From Kuschelorhynchus macadamiae (Eukaryota; Arthropoda; Insecta; Coleoptera; Curculionidae), in NCBI GenBank assembly GCA_030620095.1, contig JAUTXW010000538.1, positions 163,440-227,439 of the forward strand: a stretch of 64,000 nt of DNA. Reading direction: 5' to 3'. How positions within the stretch are numbered: position 1 is the stretch's first letter; every line of letters begins with the position of its first letter. A program made the position numbers and the translations under genes. The notes under the pieces were generated by a model. That model did no database searches and had not been told where the DNA came from. It saw only the letters and a list, made by a program, of their open reading frames with translations. Positions 10,575-20,740 of this stretch are shown one piece after another.

Positions 10575-11712
10575 TTTAGCTTTTTTTTTATTTAATAAAA
10601 CGTACTACTATACCATTATTTCTAAATGTACTACTTTCTAATTGAATTAATAATTTGGTAGGAAAATTTACTTTACTTTACAAACTGCTATTTAATCCAC
10701 TAGTCGAAAAAACCTAAAGTGGCAAGGTGGGCTTTGTAAAACGGCAGTAATTCATTTGTTTATAACAATAATACTACAGTTGTCAAAACTTTTGATTAAG
10801 GTGCGTACATAAATAAAAAAATAATTAATATTAAAAAAATACACTAAACTACAAACACGGAGACGTTTATTTTCAAAATAATAAACTAAAATAACTGTAA
10901 ACTAAAAATAACTTAACCAACCTTACAAATAATAATACTCTCTAAGAAAAAATAAATTTAAAGGAACTGCTGGAAATGGCCTCCCTCGACTTTAATACAT
11001 GCGTTTGTACGTCTTATTAGCGACTGGGGAACCCTTTACCAGGAGTGTTCCTAATAATTGTACAGGACTTTTCTATCCGATTTCGTAAATTTTCTTCGCT
11101 TTGAACTGGTGTAGTGCACACTAATGTTTTTAGGTGTCCCCAGAGAAAGAAATCTATAGCAGTAAAATCAGGTGACCTGGGTGGCCAAAATTGTGGTGCA
11201 GCACGCCCAATCCAGGGATCGGCATAACTTTCATCTAGGTACGAGCAATATAAGGGTAGTAGACCTTTTAAAACTACCAGTTTCACAATGTCTGGAGTAA
11301 ATATTAACAAAAAATTGTCTGTTAGGTAGCGGAAGGTTAGGATATCTTTCTTGATACATTCGTCCTGCAATGTGAGCGTTACCGTGAGCCATTCTATACA
11401 CGAAGTGCATGTCCGCCATTTCACAGTTTGTAAACTGGACCATTTCACCAAAAGAAAATTAAATAAACTTTTAAAAATCACACAAGTGCACTTTAATCAA
11501 AAGTTTTGACAACTGTCATATTATTGTTTTAAACAAATGAATTACTGTCTTTGGCAAAGCCCACCTTGCCACTTTGGTTTTTTTTTGACTAGTGGATTAA
11601 ATTGCAGTTCTTAAATTTTCCTATCAAATTATTAGTACAAATTAGAAAGTAGTACATCTAGAAATGATGGTGCATTAGTCAATTTTATTAAATTAAAAAA
11701 AAAGGTAAAAAG
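10575..11712 (-). mobile_element. Internally deleted IS630/Tc1-like element with ~230-bp TIRs
   Basis: Left arm 10,575-10,808 and right arm 11,484-11,712 are inverted copies. Both read ATTTAATCCACTAGTC, then AAAGTGGCAAGGTGGGCTTT, then TGTCAAAACTTTTGATTAA. The exact outer ends are blurred by poly-T/A runs, so the boundaries are plus or minus 10 bp. Between the arms lies a minus-strand transposase with the central domain removed. Total length is about 1.1 kb, half that of a full element. Confidence 0.85.
11017..11443 (-). pseudogene. IS630-type transposase, central region deleted
   Basis: The minus strand from about 11,443 gives the N-terminal domain familiar in insect IS630-type transposases (EMADMHFVYRMAHGNAHIAG, then GRMYQERYPNLPLP, then CETGSF). 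It runs directly into the C-terminal core (PWIGRAAPQFWPPRSPDF, then IDFFLWGHLK near 11,130-11,200) in another frame. The first and second catalytic motifs (WTDE-like and QDGAPPH-like) are absent, so about 150 codons have been lost. The protein could not catalyse transposition. Confidence 0.8.
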
Positions 11713-14700
11713 GAGAAAAATGGTAAAGGGAAATCATAAGTGTCGCCGCAAAAAAAAGTTCGGGAGATGTAAGGGAACATGACCGCAAATAAAAGAATCA
11801 CTGAGTAGAATATTCCAAATTATAATTCTTTCTTTTTATGGGTATTTCACAGCATTACACGTCATAACTTTCGAATACGTATGTTTCATAAAAAAATAAC
11901 CAGAAGCGTATTTTACATAAAATTATCATTGCAAAATTGCATTTGGATTGCAGTTGATGCATGAATTCATGGTTTTTCATACAGAAAAAGCAGTGGCGTA
12001 CCATTTTTTTTAAAACTACTCCAAACCCCGTACGGGCGCCACTGGTAAGAACTTAAAAAACCCCTTTGCGTTAAAAAGATGTAACCAAATTTGATAAAAA
12101 TATTTAGAGTGATATAAAAGTTATGATAGAAAAACAATTTTTTTTTATAGAATTTTTAACATCCTGTATCTCAAAAACTATTCATTTTCGAACCTTTTTT
12201 TTAATGAATTGAATATTCCGCTCTGAAAATCATCTAACGAGGTCTTTAGTTTGATGGCCATAGCACGAAAAAATAATTTTTTTTCATGCTACACAAAATG
12301 GCCCCTGAATTCCGCCATATTAAATTTTTGTTAAATCTGTATAGCTCATCAACTGATGAAAATCCGTTTAGAAAAAAAGGAGCGGACATTAGTTCGTTGT
12401 TACCGGGATATTTTTAAACTTCATTTATGTACACATATATTCATCCTCTACTATTGTTTACCATTTACGTGCGAATCTTGTAAAATTCCTGATTAAAAAT
12501 AAAACTTGTTATTGTAGACAAAAGATAATTAACTTATCTTAAGGAATTTATTCCTTAGGCTGGCTTGTGGAGATAAATTTAGCAGTTATTGCAAGAATTT
12601 TCAAATCCTCTTGTGACAAAACTGACTGTTGAAAATATATTTTAACCCGTGAAAACATAAAAATTAATTTCGTAATTTTATTACATGTGACCTAAAATTA
12701 TCTTTGTATCGGGTGATTTTCTGGGGGGGGGGGGGGGGGGGGTTGAGACGATGAAAATGTTCAACAACAAAAAAAAAGGAAAGGTTATTACTTTATTTTA
12801 GTTATATGTAAAACAGGCGATGAGCGGTGGGGGGGAGGAGGTTACCCGCCAATCCAAAAAAAAGGTACTTGTTTTATACTATTTCTATCAATTTAGCTTA
12901 AATAAAAGTGGGTTAACCCCAACCTCCTTATACACGGCACTGTCTAGTAGACAGTTCAGAAGAGTACCGTTTCGCACTACGTTCCTTTTTTGATAGTGCA
13001 TGGTGAAAACCGAGCAGTTTACTTCATTGGCGTTGCTTTGTTTGTCGTAAAAATCTTCCACTTGTATTTTTGTTGAAATTCTATTTTCTATAGCAGTTCT
13101 GGCAGGGTTTATAGATTTTTACACAGCCGTGGAAAGTAAAATCTAGAGATTATAGACAGACCTAAAAGAAAATATAAATATTTCTATAAAAATTGGTTTT
13201 CAATTATAAAGAAATCAATCTAAATGCAAATAAAGGAAGCTTATATAAAAATATAATATACAGGGCATGCCAATAGAAAAATTAAACTTTCCCAGTTTAA
13301 TATCAATAAAGGTAGGAACATTTTAATATATGTAGCAAACATTACAAATTATATTTCAATATTTTCAATTTTTATGTGTTTCGAAAAATGAGAAAGTTAT
13401 ACTTAATCACCCTGCACATTATCTGTATTAAAAGGCTGGTTAATTGAATCCCGATGAGTACTTGTCTCTAAATTTTTGAAGCTACTGGGCTTAGGATTTC
13501 AAAATACTTTTCTTAATCCATAAGAAAATAATTATACCAATTTTCTGATTCTAAGTGAACTTCATTCAGTAAATTTCTACGGGATAATTTTTTGTATGTG
13601 CAAAATAACCGTACCCTTTAGACTATTTTCTTTGACTCTTTGTAAAAAATAATTTGGCCTGCAGATTTTAAATTTGGTTCTATCAATATATACATAGTAC
13701 ATTAAACCGAATTATAATGGTCTGTAACTTACAATTTATAATATATAGCTTCTACTTTCTTCAACGCTCCTTGACTGAATATACGATTAAAGTGTTACGT
13801 GCCCTCTAATACCTAACTAATAAATAGATTCATTCATGTGACACTTTTGCTTCTAACTCCGGTATTATTAAAAATATATCTTTTAAATTAATTGTATATT
13901 TAAGATTGTTAATTTGGTATCTATCCCATCGTGATGGAGCTGGAATCTTTTTATGTTGTACAAAATGATCTCTCAGTTCTGCCCATCTAGCTATAACATT
14001 AAAATGGTTCTTTTCACTCCTCACTCAATATTTTTTTTTAAATAATAAATTACTTATCTTCAGAACACCTTAAATATATATATCCTATTATTTCGATTAT
14101 TTGGACAGACTGGTTGTCAGTCTTATGGCAAAATAGTGCAGTCATTTTGAACAGGTGTTTATATAATACCTATCAAAAAATTTTCAGGTCTTATGCATGA
14201 TGTTTGAGGAGGAAACCTCTGGCAGCAGGGTTTTACTACCAAATATCCTTAGTGAATGATTATTAAACACGGGAGTTTTTTACTTTCTAACTATAAATAT
14301 GTATTAATACTTAAAATACAAACATGTAATACTAACAATAAAAATATACAGTTTAGGTCTCATCACATTGGGGCCTAGACCTTGTGATTTTTTTGATTCT
14401 TATGATAAAGATCAACTTCTTAGGTACATTTGTATTCTCATTATTTTTATTTCCATTAGTGATACACATAGGTTACTTGTTGTAATTGGTTTGCTTGTAA
14501 GCACTATTCAACTCTTTATTGGTTATTTGTTTTTTTCTAAATTATTTGTGGAAATTACAATATCATTGTAAAATAAACCTATATAACTCTACGTAAAATC
14601 GTTTTATGCTAAATGCTGTTTAATATTATTATAATAAAATCCGGCACGCGACTCGCGGTATTTAAAGGTCACTTTCAAAAGTCATAACCAGTTATCGTAA

Positions 14701-14724
14701 AATGAACTTTGTCGTCTGCAAAAC
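11713..14724. other. Non-coding region, low-complexity tracts
   Basis: Three kilobases without a recognised gene. Contains a G20 run (12,723-12,742), a second G-rich stretch near 12,830, and a stretch near 13,260 (ACAGGGCATGCCAATAG) resembling a Tc1-type TIR whose partner I could not identify. A 64-codon minus-strand frame at 13,830-14,024 (ARWAELRDHFVQHKK) faintly recalls a MADF-type motif but is too short to call. Confidence 0.4.
12723..12742. repeat. G20 homopolymer
   Basis: Twenty consecutive G on the plus strand in otherwise AT-rich DNA. Length is likely unreliable in assembly. Confidence 0.9.
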
Positions 14725-15250
14725 ATACCGTAAGTGAATGTTCCCATTATAAAAAAGACAACATTTTTTAATGATAAGACCGTGAGTCATGTGTCTGAAG
14801 GCAGATGCTTTCTTGTATTTCAGATCTTCAAACACGGAACTGAAAAGTAAAGCTTACAATAAATATTAACATTTTTTCGTTCCTTTTCTAGAAAACTATT
14901 TAGGTGTTTGGTTGGGTAAAGCATCTGTAAGTGAATGTTCCTAGTATGAAAAAGTGTCTAAAGGTAGATGCTTTTTTTATTTGGTATCTTTAAGCATAGA
15001 ATTGAAATTTTTAATCATAATGTGGACGATGGTTTCTTGTATTTGAGATATTCAAGCCCATTATGAAAAACACAATGTTTTAATAATAATACCGAGAGTC
15101 ATGTGGCTTAAGGCAGATTCTTTCTTGTATTCGAGATCTTCAGGCACGAAATTGAAAGCTAAAGCTTACAGCAAATACTGTGATTTTTTCGTTCTCTTGC
15201 TACTAAAATATTTAGGCGTTTGTTTGGGAAAATGTAGGAAATGTAAAAAA
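14725..15250. repeat. Degenerate tandem repeat upstream of the Penelope-like element
   Basis: Three diverged segments share phrases. GTAAGTGAATGTTCC occurs near 14,730 and 14,930. GAGTCATGTG...AAGGCAGATKCTTTCTTGTATT occurs near 14,785 and 15,095. A phrase like TTTTTTCGTTC..TATTTAGG.GTTTG.TTGGG occurs near 14,870-14,915 and 15,185-15,230. Spacing is about 200 and 312 bp, so the units are irregular. Its position just 5' of the RT could make it part of the Penelope-like element's tandem leader, but this is inference. Confidence 0.6.
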
Positions 15251-15379
15251 AATTTTTGTAGGTTCCTTAAAAGTTGCATATAATTCTTAATGTAAAAGAG
15301 AGTAAAAACAATACAGAACAATAAGAAGTTAAGTGTGAATTAGCATCACAAAATATGTAACTTACGAATACTGGAAAAT

Positions 15380-15747
15380 ACCTATTATCAAATACAATAG
15401 TTAACTAAAAATTTGATAACATTAAGTAGTTTTTCTAATAAGTTAGTAAACATTCTAATAAAATATTGACATTTTAAACCTATATACAGTAAAAAAATAG
15501 CTTTCAGTTAATAAATTAAATCGATAATTTAACGCTTCCAAGTAACGAAAAACTGATGTCCTTTGATGTTCAAAATTTATTCACGAGTATACCGCCATCT
15601 GATATTATACTACTAGTTGAAGAACTTCTTACAAAAAATAATTTTAATTCAATTTATAAGCAAGATATCTTAGAAGCCTTGTCGACCTCTTTGGATCAAA
15701 ATTATTTTGAATTTAACCAGACTATGTACGAAGGTAAATTAAATATA
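15380..15747 (+). pseudogene. Penelope-like element, RT 5' half
   Basis: The frame from about 15,440 contains KNSFQLIN, LTLPSNEKLMSFDVQNLF and TSIPPSD, the fingers region of Penelope-type reverse transcriptases. DQNYFEFNQTMYEGKLNI follows at 15,700-15,747. Stops occur upstream of 15,540. The reading breaks off at 15,747 where a mariner element begins. It continues, close to in frame, at 18,583 with GKDGLIIENLLTRILAEIFM. The two pieces therefore formed one RT before the insertion. Confidence 0.8.
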
Positions 15748-15789
15748 AAGGGTAATTTTGTAAAATACATTTATTGATCAATGCTATAC

Positions 15790-16590
15790 ACAAACTAAAT
15801 ATTTAATATTTTTCAATGTACTCACCTCGATGCTCTACACACTTTTGCCACCGATTTGGAAGCTTGAATATTCCTTCTTCATAAAAATAAGGCGAGTTGT
15901 CTTTTGCCTCCAAGTGATTCTTTCAAGGGTGCGAACAAAAAATAATCATAGGGTGATAAGTCAGGGCTATAAGGAGGGTGATCGAGGGTTTCCCAGCCCA
16001 TTTTTTCCAATTTATCCCTTGTCAGAACTTCAGTGTGTAGCCTGGCTTTGTCATGAAGACTTCTCTAATGGTCATACAATGAGAAAAACTCCCCTTAAGT
16101 CAAAGAAAACAGTTGCAAGCTCTTTTCCGGCTGAGAGACGGGTTTTGGCTTTGACTGGGCTTACTTACTCGCCATTTTTTTATTCGGGAGTATAATAGTG
16201 GACCCACGTCTCATCACAAGTGACGGTACGCCTCAAAAAACCTGCCATTCCTGTCGAAATCGATTCAGAATTAATTCACTGATCTACGACCTGACCTGTT
16301 TTTGATTTTCGGTCAACAACCTCGGAACTCAGCCAGCACTAATTTTTCTAAAGCCAAGTTGATTAGTGATGATGGATTGAACACTCCCATAGCTGATACC
16401 CACTTCTGATGAGATTTATTGAATAGTTAACCGGCGATCACTTTCAACAAGCTCTGGAAGAGAGCACGGATGTTGTCATCTGTGAGACTTGTCCTTGGGC
16501 GTCGATCATGACTTTAATTTTCGACACGTTCTCGCCCAAGGTACCTCGCGCTCAGTCATGACTGTACTGCCGACAGAACCGAGCACAGAT
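15790..16590 (-). pseudogene. Mariner transposase pseudogene
   Basis: The minus strand shows RRPRTSLTDDNI near 16,480-16,520 and SARWVPRL-like remnants of the second helix-turn-helix. Catalytic motif VTCDETWVHYYTPE lies near 16,190-16,240 and SAGKELATVF near 16,110-16,140. The second motif HDKARLHTEVLTRDKLEKMG is near 16,000-16,055 and the third HPPYSPDLSPYDY near 15,945-15,985. Thirty-four residues separate the second and third aspartates, the mariner DD34D signature. Several stops, frameshifts and a short deletion before HDKA inactivate it. The N-terminal codons continue beyond the hAT insertion at about 18,455-18,540. Confidence 0.85.
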
Positions 16591-16889
16591 GCTACCCAAG
16601 TAGGGTTGCAAGGGTCAAATTTGAGAATTACAGGACACAGAGTTGAAAAAGGAAGGAGAAACGCAAATTAGGAAGGACATTTTGTATTAAACTAAAACAT
16701 TAAAAATTGCTAATTTTTCTACATCAAATCATGAATAATAATTGAGCACTTTTTGGTGTATGAAAAGGATGGACGGACACGTCACTTTCTCAAATCTTTC
16801 CAGGAGGCAAAAAAGGACTTAATTTTGAAAAAAATATAGACTCCTTTTCTTTCTTACACCAAGGCCGCCTTAATTAAACAAATCATTGA

Positions 16890-16897
<8 letters not shown>

Positions 16898-16944
<47 letters not shown>
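16898..16944. repeat. (TA)n microsatellite
   Basis: About 23 consecutive TA units. Confidence 0.95.
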
Positions 16945-16950
<6 letters not shown>

Positions 16951-16999
16951 AACATAATAAAATTGTTTTAACAAAATAGCTTATTATTTTTTTAATGGA

Positions 17000-18119
17000 A
17001 AGGAATATTTGTTATTTGATTTACCAGCTTCTAAAAGCTTTTTGTTCTCAATTACCTTGTAATAAACCTCCTTACAAGTTAGGTTAAAATTTGTTTTAAC
17101 TTGCAGCTCTGCTTTGACATGGTAAAAATTCTTTCAGAGTCGGCATTTGAGCCGAATATTGAAAACCCAAAGTGAATCATTTTAAAAAAAAATTTAAGTT
17201 CATTGTTCTCAATAAATATATTACTCCATTTTTGGATAACAGATCCTTCCTCAGATAGAGCTTTGTCAAGGGTCGGTTTCATTATGCAAAACTCTTCATT
17301 ATAAAAGTATCAAAATCAATGTCAATGGATAATTCAGTTACAATTTCCCTAAGTGACTCAAAAGTAAAAGTTTTTTCTAGAGAAAAAATATTTAATTTTG
17401 AAAACCAATTGTTTTCTGAAAAATCATATTTTAATTCACAATTTTACGCCTTCCACTGGAACATAATACCTCAGCAGTACTGAAAAAAGCTTAGTACTTC
17501 CATGATTGGAGGCATCTGTAGAGATTCCAAAAACCGTTACCTTTTTAAGCTCATTTAACGCCGTTTCTAGTGACATAGGGCCAAGAACGTTAAATGCTAT
17601 TGAACTTGCTTTTGTTCTCCCCAAATGAATTTTTGTAGCAATTTGGGAATCACTATAAATTAGTGAAATTAGCTGAATTGTGCAATCTAATGAGATGTAC
17701 GAATGGGCGTGTTTAACACTGTGATATACGTTCGTCATTTCCGCGGCCAGTATTTTCTCTTGTTGAGAATCTCTGATGTCCCGCTCCCATCCCAAAAATG
17801 ACTGTAAAATTTTATTTTGTTTTAGCACAAGTTCAGCCTTTTTGTGTTCAACACCTTCTGCGTGCCGTTTTATGTCCCCCATACCTCCGTGCATAAATGA
17901 AAAACTTTTTTTACATAAGGTGCAATGAGCTTTTTTATTATATTGTTTAAGCCAAGAAAAATTATTTTCCCATTCTTCTCTGTATTTACTTATCCGTTTA
18001 GCATTTTTGAGGGCGTCTATTATTAAAATAATAACAGGATAAGAATAGGATAAAACAAAACTTACCAATAATTTCTCGCAGAAAAGCAAAAGTCTCCTGA
18101 CCTGATGATTTAGGTACAA
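17000..18119 (-). pseudogene. hAT transposase, N- and C-terminal parts only
   Basis: Minus strand. A short first exon (KSSGQETFAFLREII, about 18,115-18,066) is followed by a plausible 49-nt GT-AG intron (18,065-18,017) that restores the frame into DALKNAKRISKYR. A BED-like finger (HCTLCKKSF with later H-x4-H, IKRHAEGVEHKK) follows at about 17,960-17,840. Then comes the region up to LGPMSLETALNELKKV and GISTDASNHGSTK. After a stop at 17,436 only C-terminal pieces follow, including the hAT dimerisation motif FGSNADSERIFTMSK at about 17,105-17,150, with a frameshift. Around 350 residues usual between these parts are missing. Confidence 0.85.
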
Positions 18120-18582
18120 TTTTTAAAAAGTAGGAAATAAAAAAACGTATTACTTTACGCGAATACGCGATATTTATGGCAATTAGTTGACGAAACGATG
18201 AAACTTGAAAAGATATGATACCGTTTTCGATTGGCCCAGTCAGGGCTCACTGAGTGTATTCCTTATATAAAGTCACTGTACGCGGTAAGTGAAATGGTAA
18301 TGGTAAACAAACAATTCCCGAGAGTAATTTTGAGCATTCATGGAATCCAGGACATCTTGCGCCCTGAAAGATGTCTTCGCAGGACGCTGAAATCCGGGGC
18401 TCAAATCCAGGACGTCCTGCGAAATCCAGGACACCTGGCAACCCTATACCCAAGCCGGTTTCCCCCTCCTTATAAAATTTTTATTACCAAGCAATGCTAG
18501 AGCATGAAATCATCTAGTTCGGAATTACGTGCTAAGCTAAATAGTAAAATTACCGTTTATATTTGATTTACCCTCGTATATA

Positions 18583-19430
18583 GGTAAGGACGGTTTAATA
18601 ATAGAAAACCTTTTAACTCGAATTTTAGCCGAGATATTTATGGATCATTTAGAAACTAATATTCATGAATATTCCGTTAGTAAAAATTGTATTTATAGGT
18701 TTAGATATGTTGATGATGTATTAGCATGTTCTAGTACTGACAGACAATTAAAATCATTTTTAGATCATATAAATAACCTACACAAAAATATAAATTTTAC
18801 AGTTTAGTTAAAAAATAATAAGGAAATCAATTCTTAGACTTAAATAAATAAATTATTAAGAATAATAGATACGAATTTCTAATCACACTTTTGCACATAA
18901 AATATCAACATATAATAGTTTTGTTCATAGATTGATCAACATACCTCTAAGCAATGAAAGTTATACTAAGGAGTTAAATAGAATAAATCAAATAGCGGTT
19001 AGTTACAGTTATCATGAAAATTTTATAGACAAAATAGTAAAAAAGAAACAATATAAAAAAGTATTACAGTTAGTTTATCCTACTAATAAGTTCAATGAAA
19101 ATACTTAATTTCACACAAATTTATACAGCAAAAAAACATCAAATGTTGCTAAGTGTTTTAAAAATAAAAGTGAAACTGTTGCTTTTAGGACTAATAACAG
19201 CTTTGGTAGATATATTAAAAATAATAAGATGAAAACCAAAAAACAGAATAAATCCGGTGTTTACAAGATAAATTTTAGAACCTATTCAACATTTTATATT
19301 GGACAAACATACAGAACATTTAGAAAAAGAATTAATGATCATACATTTAGTTACACATAGCAAAAAGATAATTCTAGTTACTCGAAACGTTTAATTAAGC
19401 TATAACGGAAAATCCAGAACATTTTACCTG
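18583..19430 (+). pseudogene. Penelope-like element, RT 3' half and GIY-YIG endonuclease
   Basis: Continues the RT begun at 15,380. It has ILAEIFMDHLETNIHEY, then the catalytic box FRYVDDVLACSS (YVDD at about 18,706-18,717), then SFLDHINNLHKNINFTV. After several stops the linker is readable in pieces (INIPLSNESYTKELN near 18,940-18,980). A GIY-YIG nuclease domain follows at about 19,250-19,360 (SGVYKINFRTYSTFYIGQTY, then RKRINDH). RT plus C-terminal GIY-YIG is the defining architecture of endonuclease-bearing Penelope-like elements. Multiple in-frame stops show it is dead. The domain frays after about 19,430. Confidence 0.88.
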
Positions 19431-20740
19431 TATATCTGTAAAACTGGTTTAAGTATTTAAAACCCACAGTTTTGTGTTACTTGATTTGACTTGACAGTTC
19501 TGGTTTAGCGGTCTTTTCACTTTTTGTTCAGACAACATATAGAGAGTAAAAGGGTGCGCGGAGAAGGGGACTAGAATCACCCTTCTGGGATAAGAGAAGA
19601 AATTTACGTCTGGGGGATGTCAGCCAGACGGGCCCTACAGTTTATAGAGGAGTCCGAATCTCGGCTATTCCCTCCACTTGAGAGGGTATGTGATGGCGGA
19701 GAATGTGATTTACCCCCAAACTACCACGGGAACATCCGGTTCCCTCCGGTCTGGTTGTTGGCGGGAATAGCAGCGTGGAAGGTGAAATTCATTTTTGTCG
19801 TTTACTTAGTTATTAGATCTGGACTTAAAGATTTTGACCAATAAAAATGTGGGGAGGAAAATGGATATTTCTTCTCCTTACAATCTGAATGTAAATATAT
19901 CTGAATATATAAAGAGTGTTTGGATCTGTTTCATTCAGATATCGATAGATTCAGATTGAAAGAATAGATAAACAAATCGAAGTAACTTTTATCGGTTAAT
20001 TGCTGCTAGTCTTTATCACAAAGTATTATACAGTACAATTCTAAAAAATCAAATTGATAACTAGACAAATAAACAATAAAACATGCGCCATTACAATTTA
20101 TTAGATACAATTTATCAAAATTAAAAAAGGTAAAGGCGATTAGTAATTCATATACTTCTGAAATTAGTAATGTAGAATAAAATGCAAGCTGCAAATAGTG
20201 TTTTTGTGTTTACAACTTACGATTCCTTTTGTTTGCAATGTAATAACTGGTGTAACATTGTGTTCATATTATCTCCAAAAAATATTAAATACAAAGTTTC
20301 GAAATTGTCTACAAAAAATAGCTACAGGAATCTTGTTGTTATTTAAAATATGTCTACCACGCAATATACAAAAGATAAACGAAATCAGCATAACCATTAA
20401 TGTTTATTTTGAAATACCTAATAGTTATGGTGACTAATATCATGGTCATAATAAAACTGTTACAATTAAACAAACCTTTTTTTATTTTTAGAACGATAAC
20501 TGTGTTATTAAAATAATATTGTGTCCATTATCTACAAATTATCTTCCAATACCTACACCATTCAAATGATTATTCGAATCCTTCTAAAATTCATTTAACT
20601 TATTTGGTATTGGTTTGCAGTCAGGTTCTCCGTTGGCGTGATCATATATCACATCTAAACTGCTACAGCTGACACGAAGATACCGTTTATTTTAGCTGAA
20701 AGGTATGTATACCTTATAAACACACTACAAATCCTGCACT
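19431..20740. other. Spacer with a GC-richer, unidentified island
   Basis: From about 19,540 to 19,860 composition is markedly less AT-rich (GGGTGCGCGGAGAAGGGG, CACGGGAACATCCGGTTCCC). It ends near an AATAAA at 19,841, so it could be an LTR or a 3' end. I could not find matching termini. The open frame 19,617-19,844 has no recognisable domain. 20,000-20,740 is plain AT-rich DNA. Confidence 0.4.

Larger units (their letters stand above)
16601..18446 (-). mobile_element. hAT element with internal deletion
   Basis: An 8-bp TSD, TACCCAAG, lies at 16,593-16,600 and 18,447-18,454. The ends read TAGGGTTGCAAGG and TAGGGTTGCCAGG inward. The 1,846-bp element carries the N- and C-terminal parts of a BED-type hAT transposase on the minus strand, with most of the catalytic domain missing. 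A (TA)n microsatellite lies near its 3' end. It sits inside the mariner's N-terminal coding region, so it is the youngest of three nested layers. Confidence 0.92.
15748..18576 (-). mobile_element. Mariner (DD34D) element inserted in the Penelope-like RT
   Basis: The right end on the minus strand reads CGAGGGTAAATCAAATATAA next to TA, a mariner-type terminus. The left end near 15,748 (AAGGGTAATTTTGTAAAA) looks like a degraded copy of the same. TA repeats flank both sides. A minus-strand mariner transposase pseudogene fills the interior and is itself split by the hAT element at 16,601-18,446. Without that insert the element would be about 975 bp, shorter than the usual 1.3 kb, consistent with internal loss. 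Confidence 0.75.

Noticed and set aside
13260..13420. Short Tc1-like MITE (ACAGGGCATGCC ... CACCCTGCA)
   Set aside because: The two ends resemble termini, but the inner sequences do not pair and no TA duplication is convincing.
13830..14024. 64-codon minus-strand frame with ARWAELRDHFVQHKK, faintly MADF-like
   Set aside because: Too short, no flanking exons or second conserved block, and the rest of the frame is low-information.
19617..19844. 75-codon frame in the GC-richer island
   Set aside because: No recognised domain. GC-richer DNA gives open frames by chance, and the island could be a repeat end.
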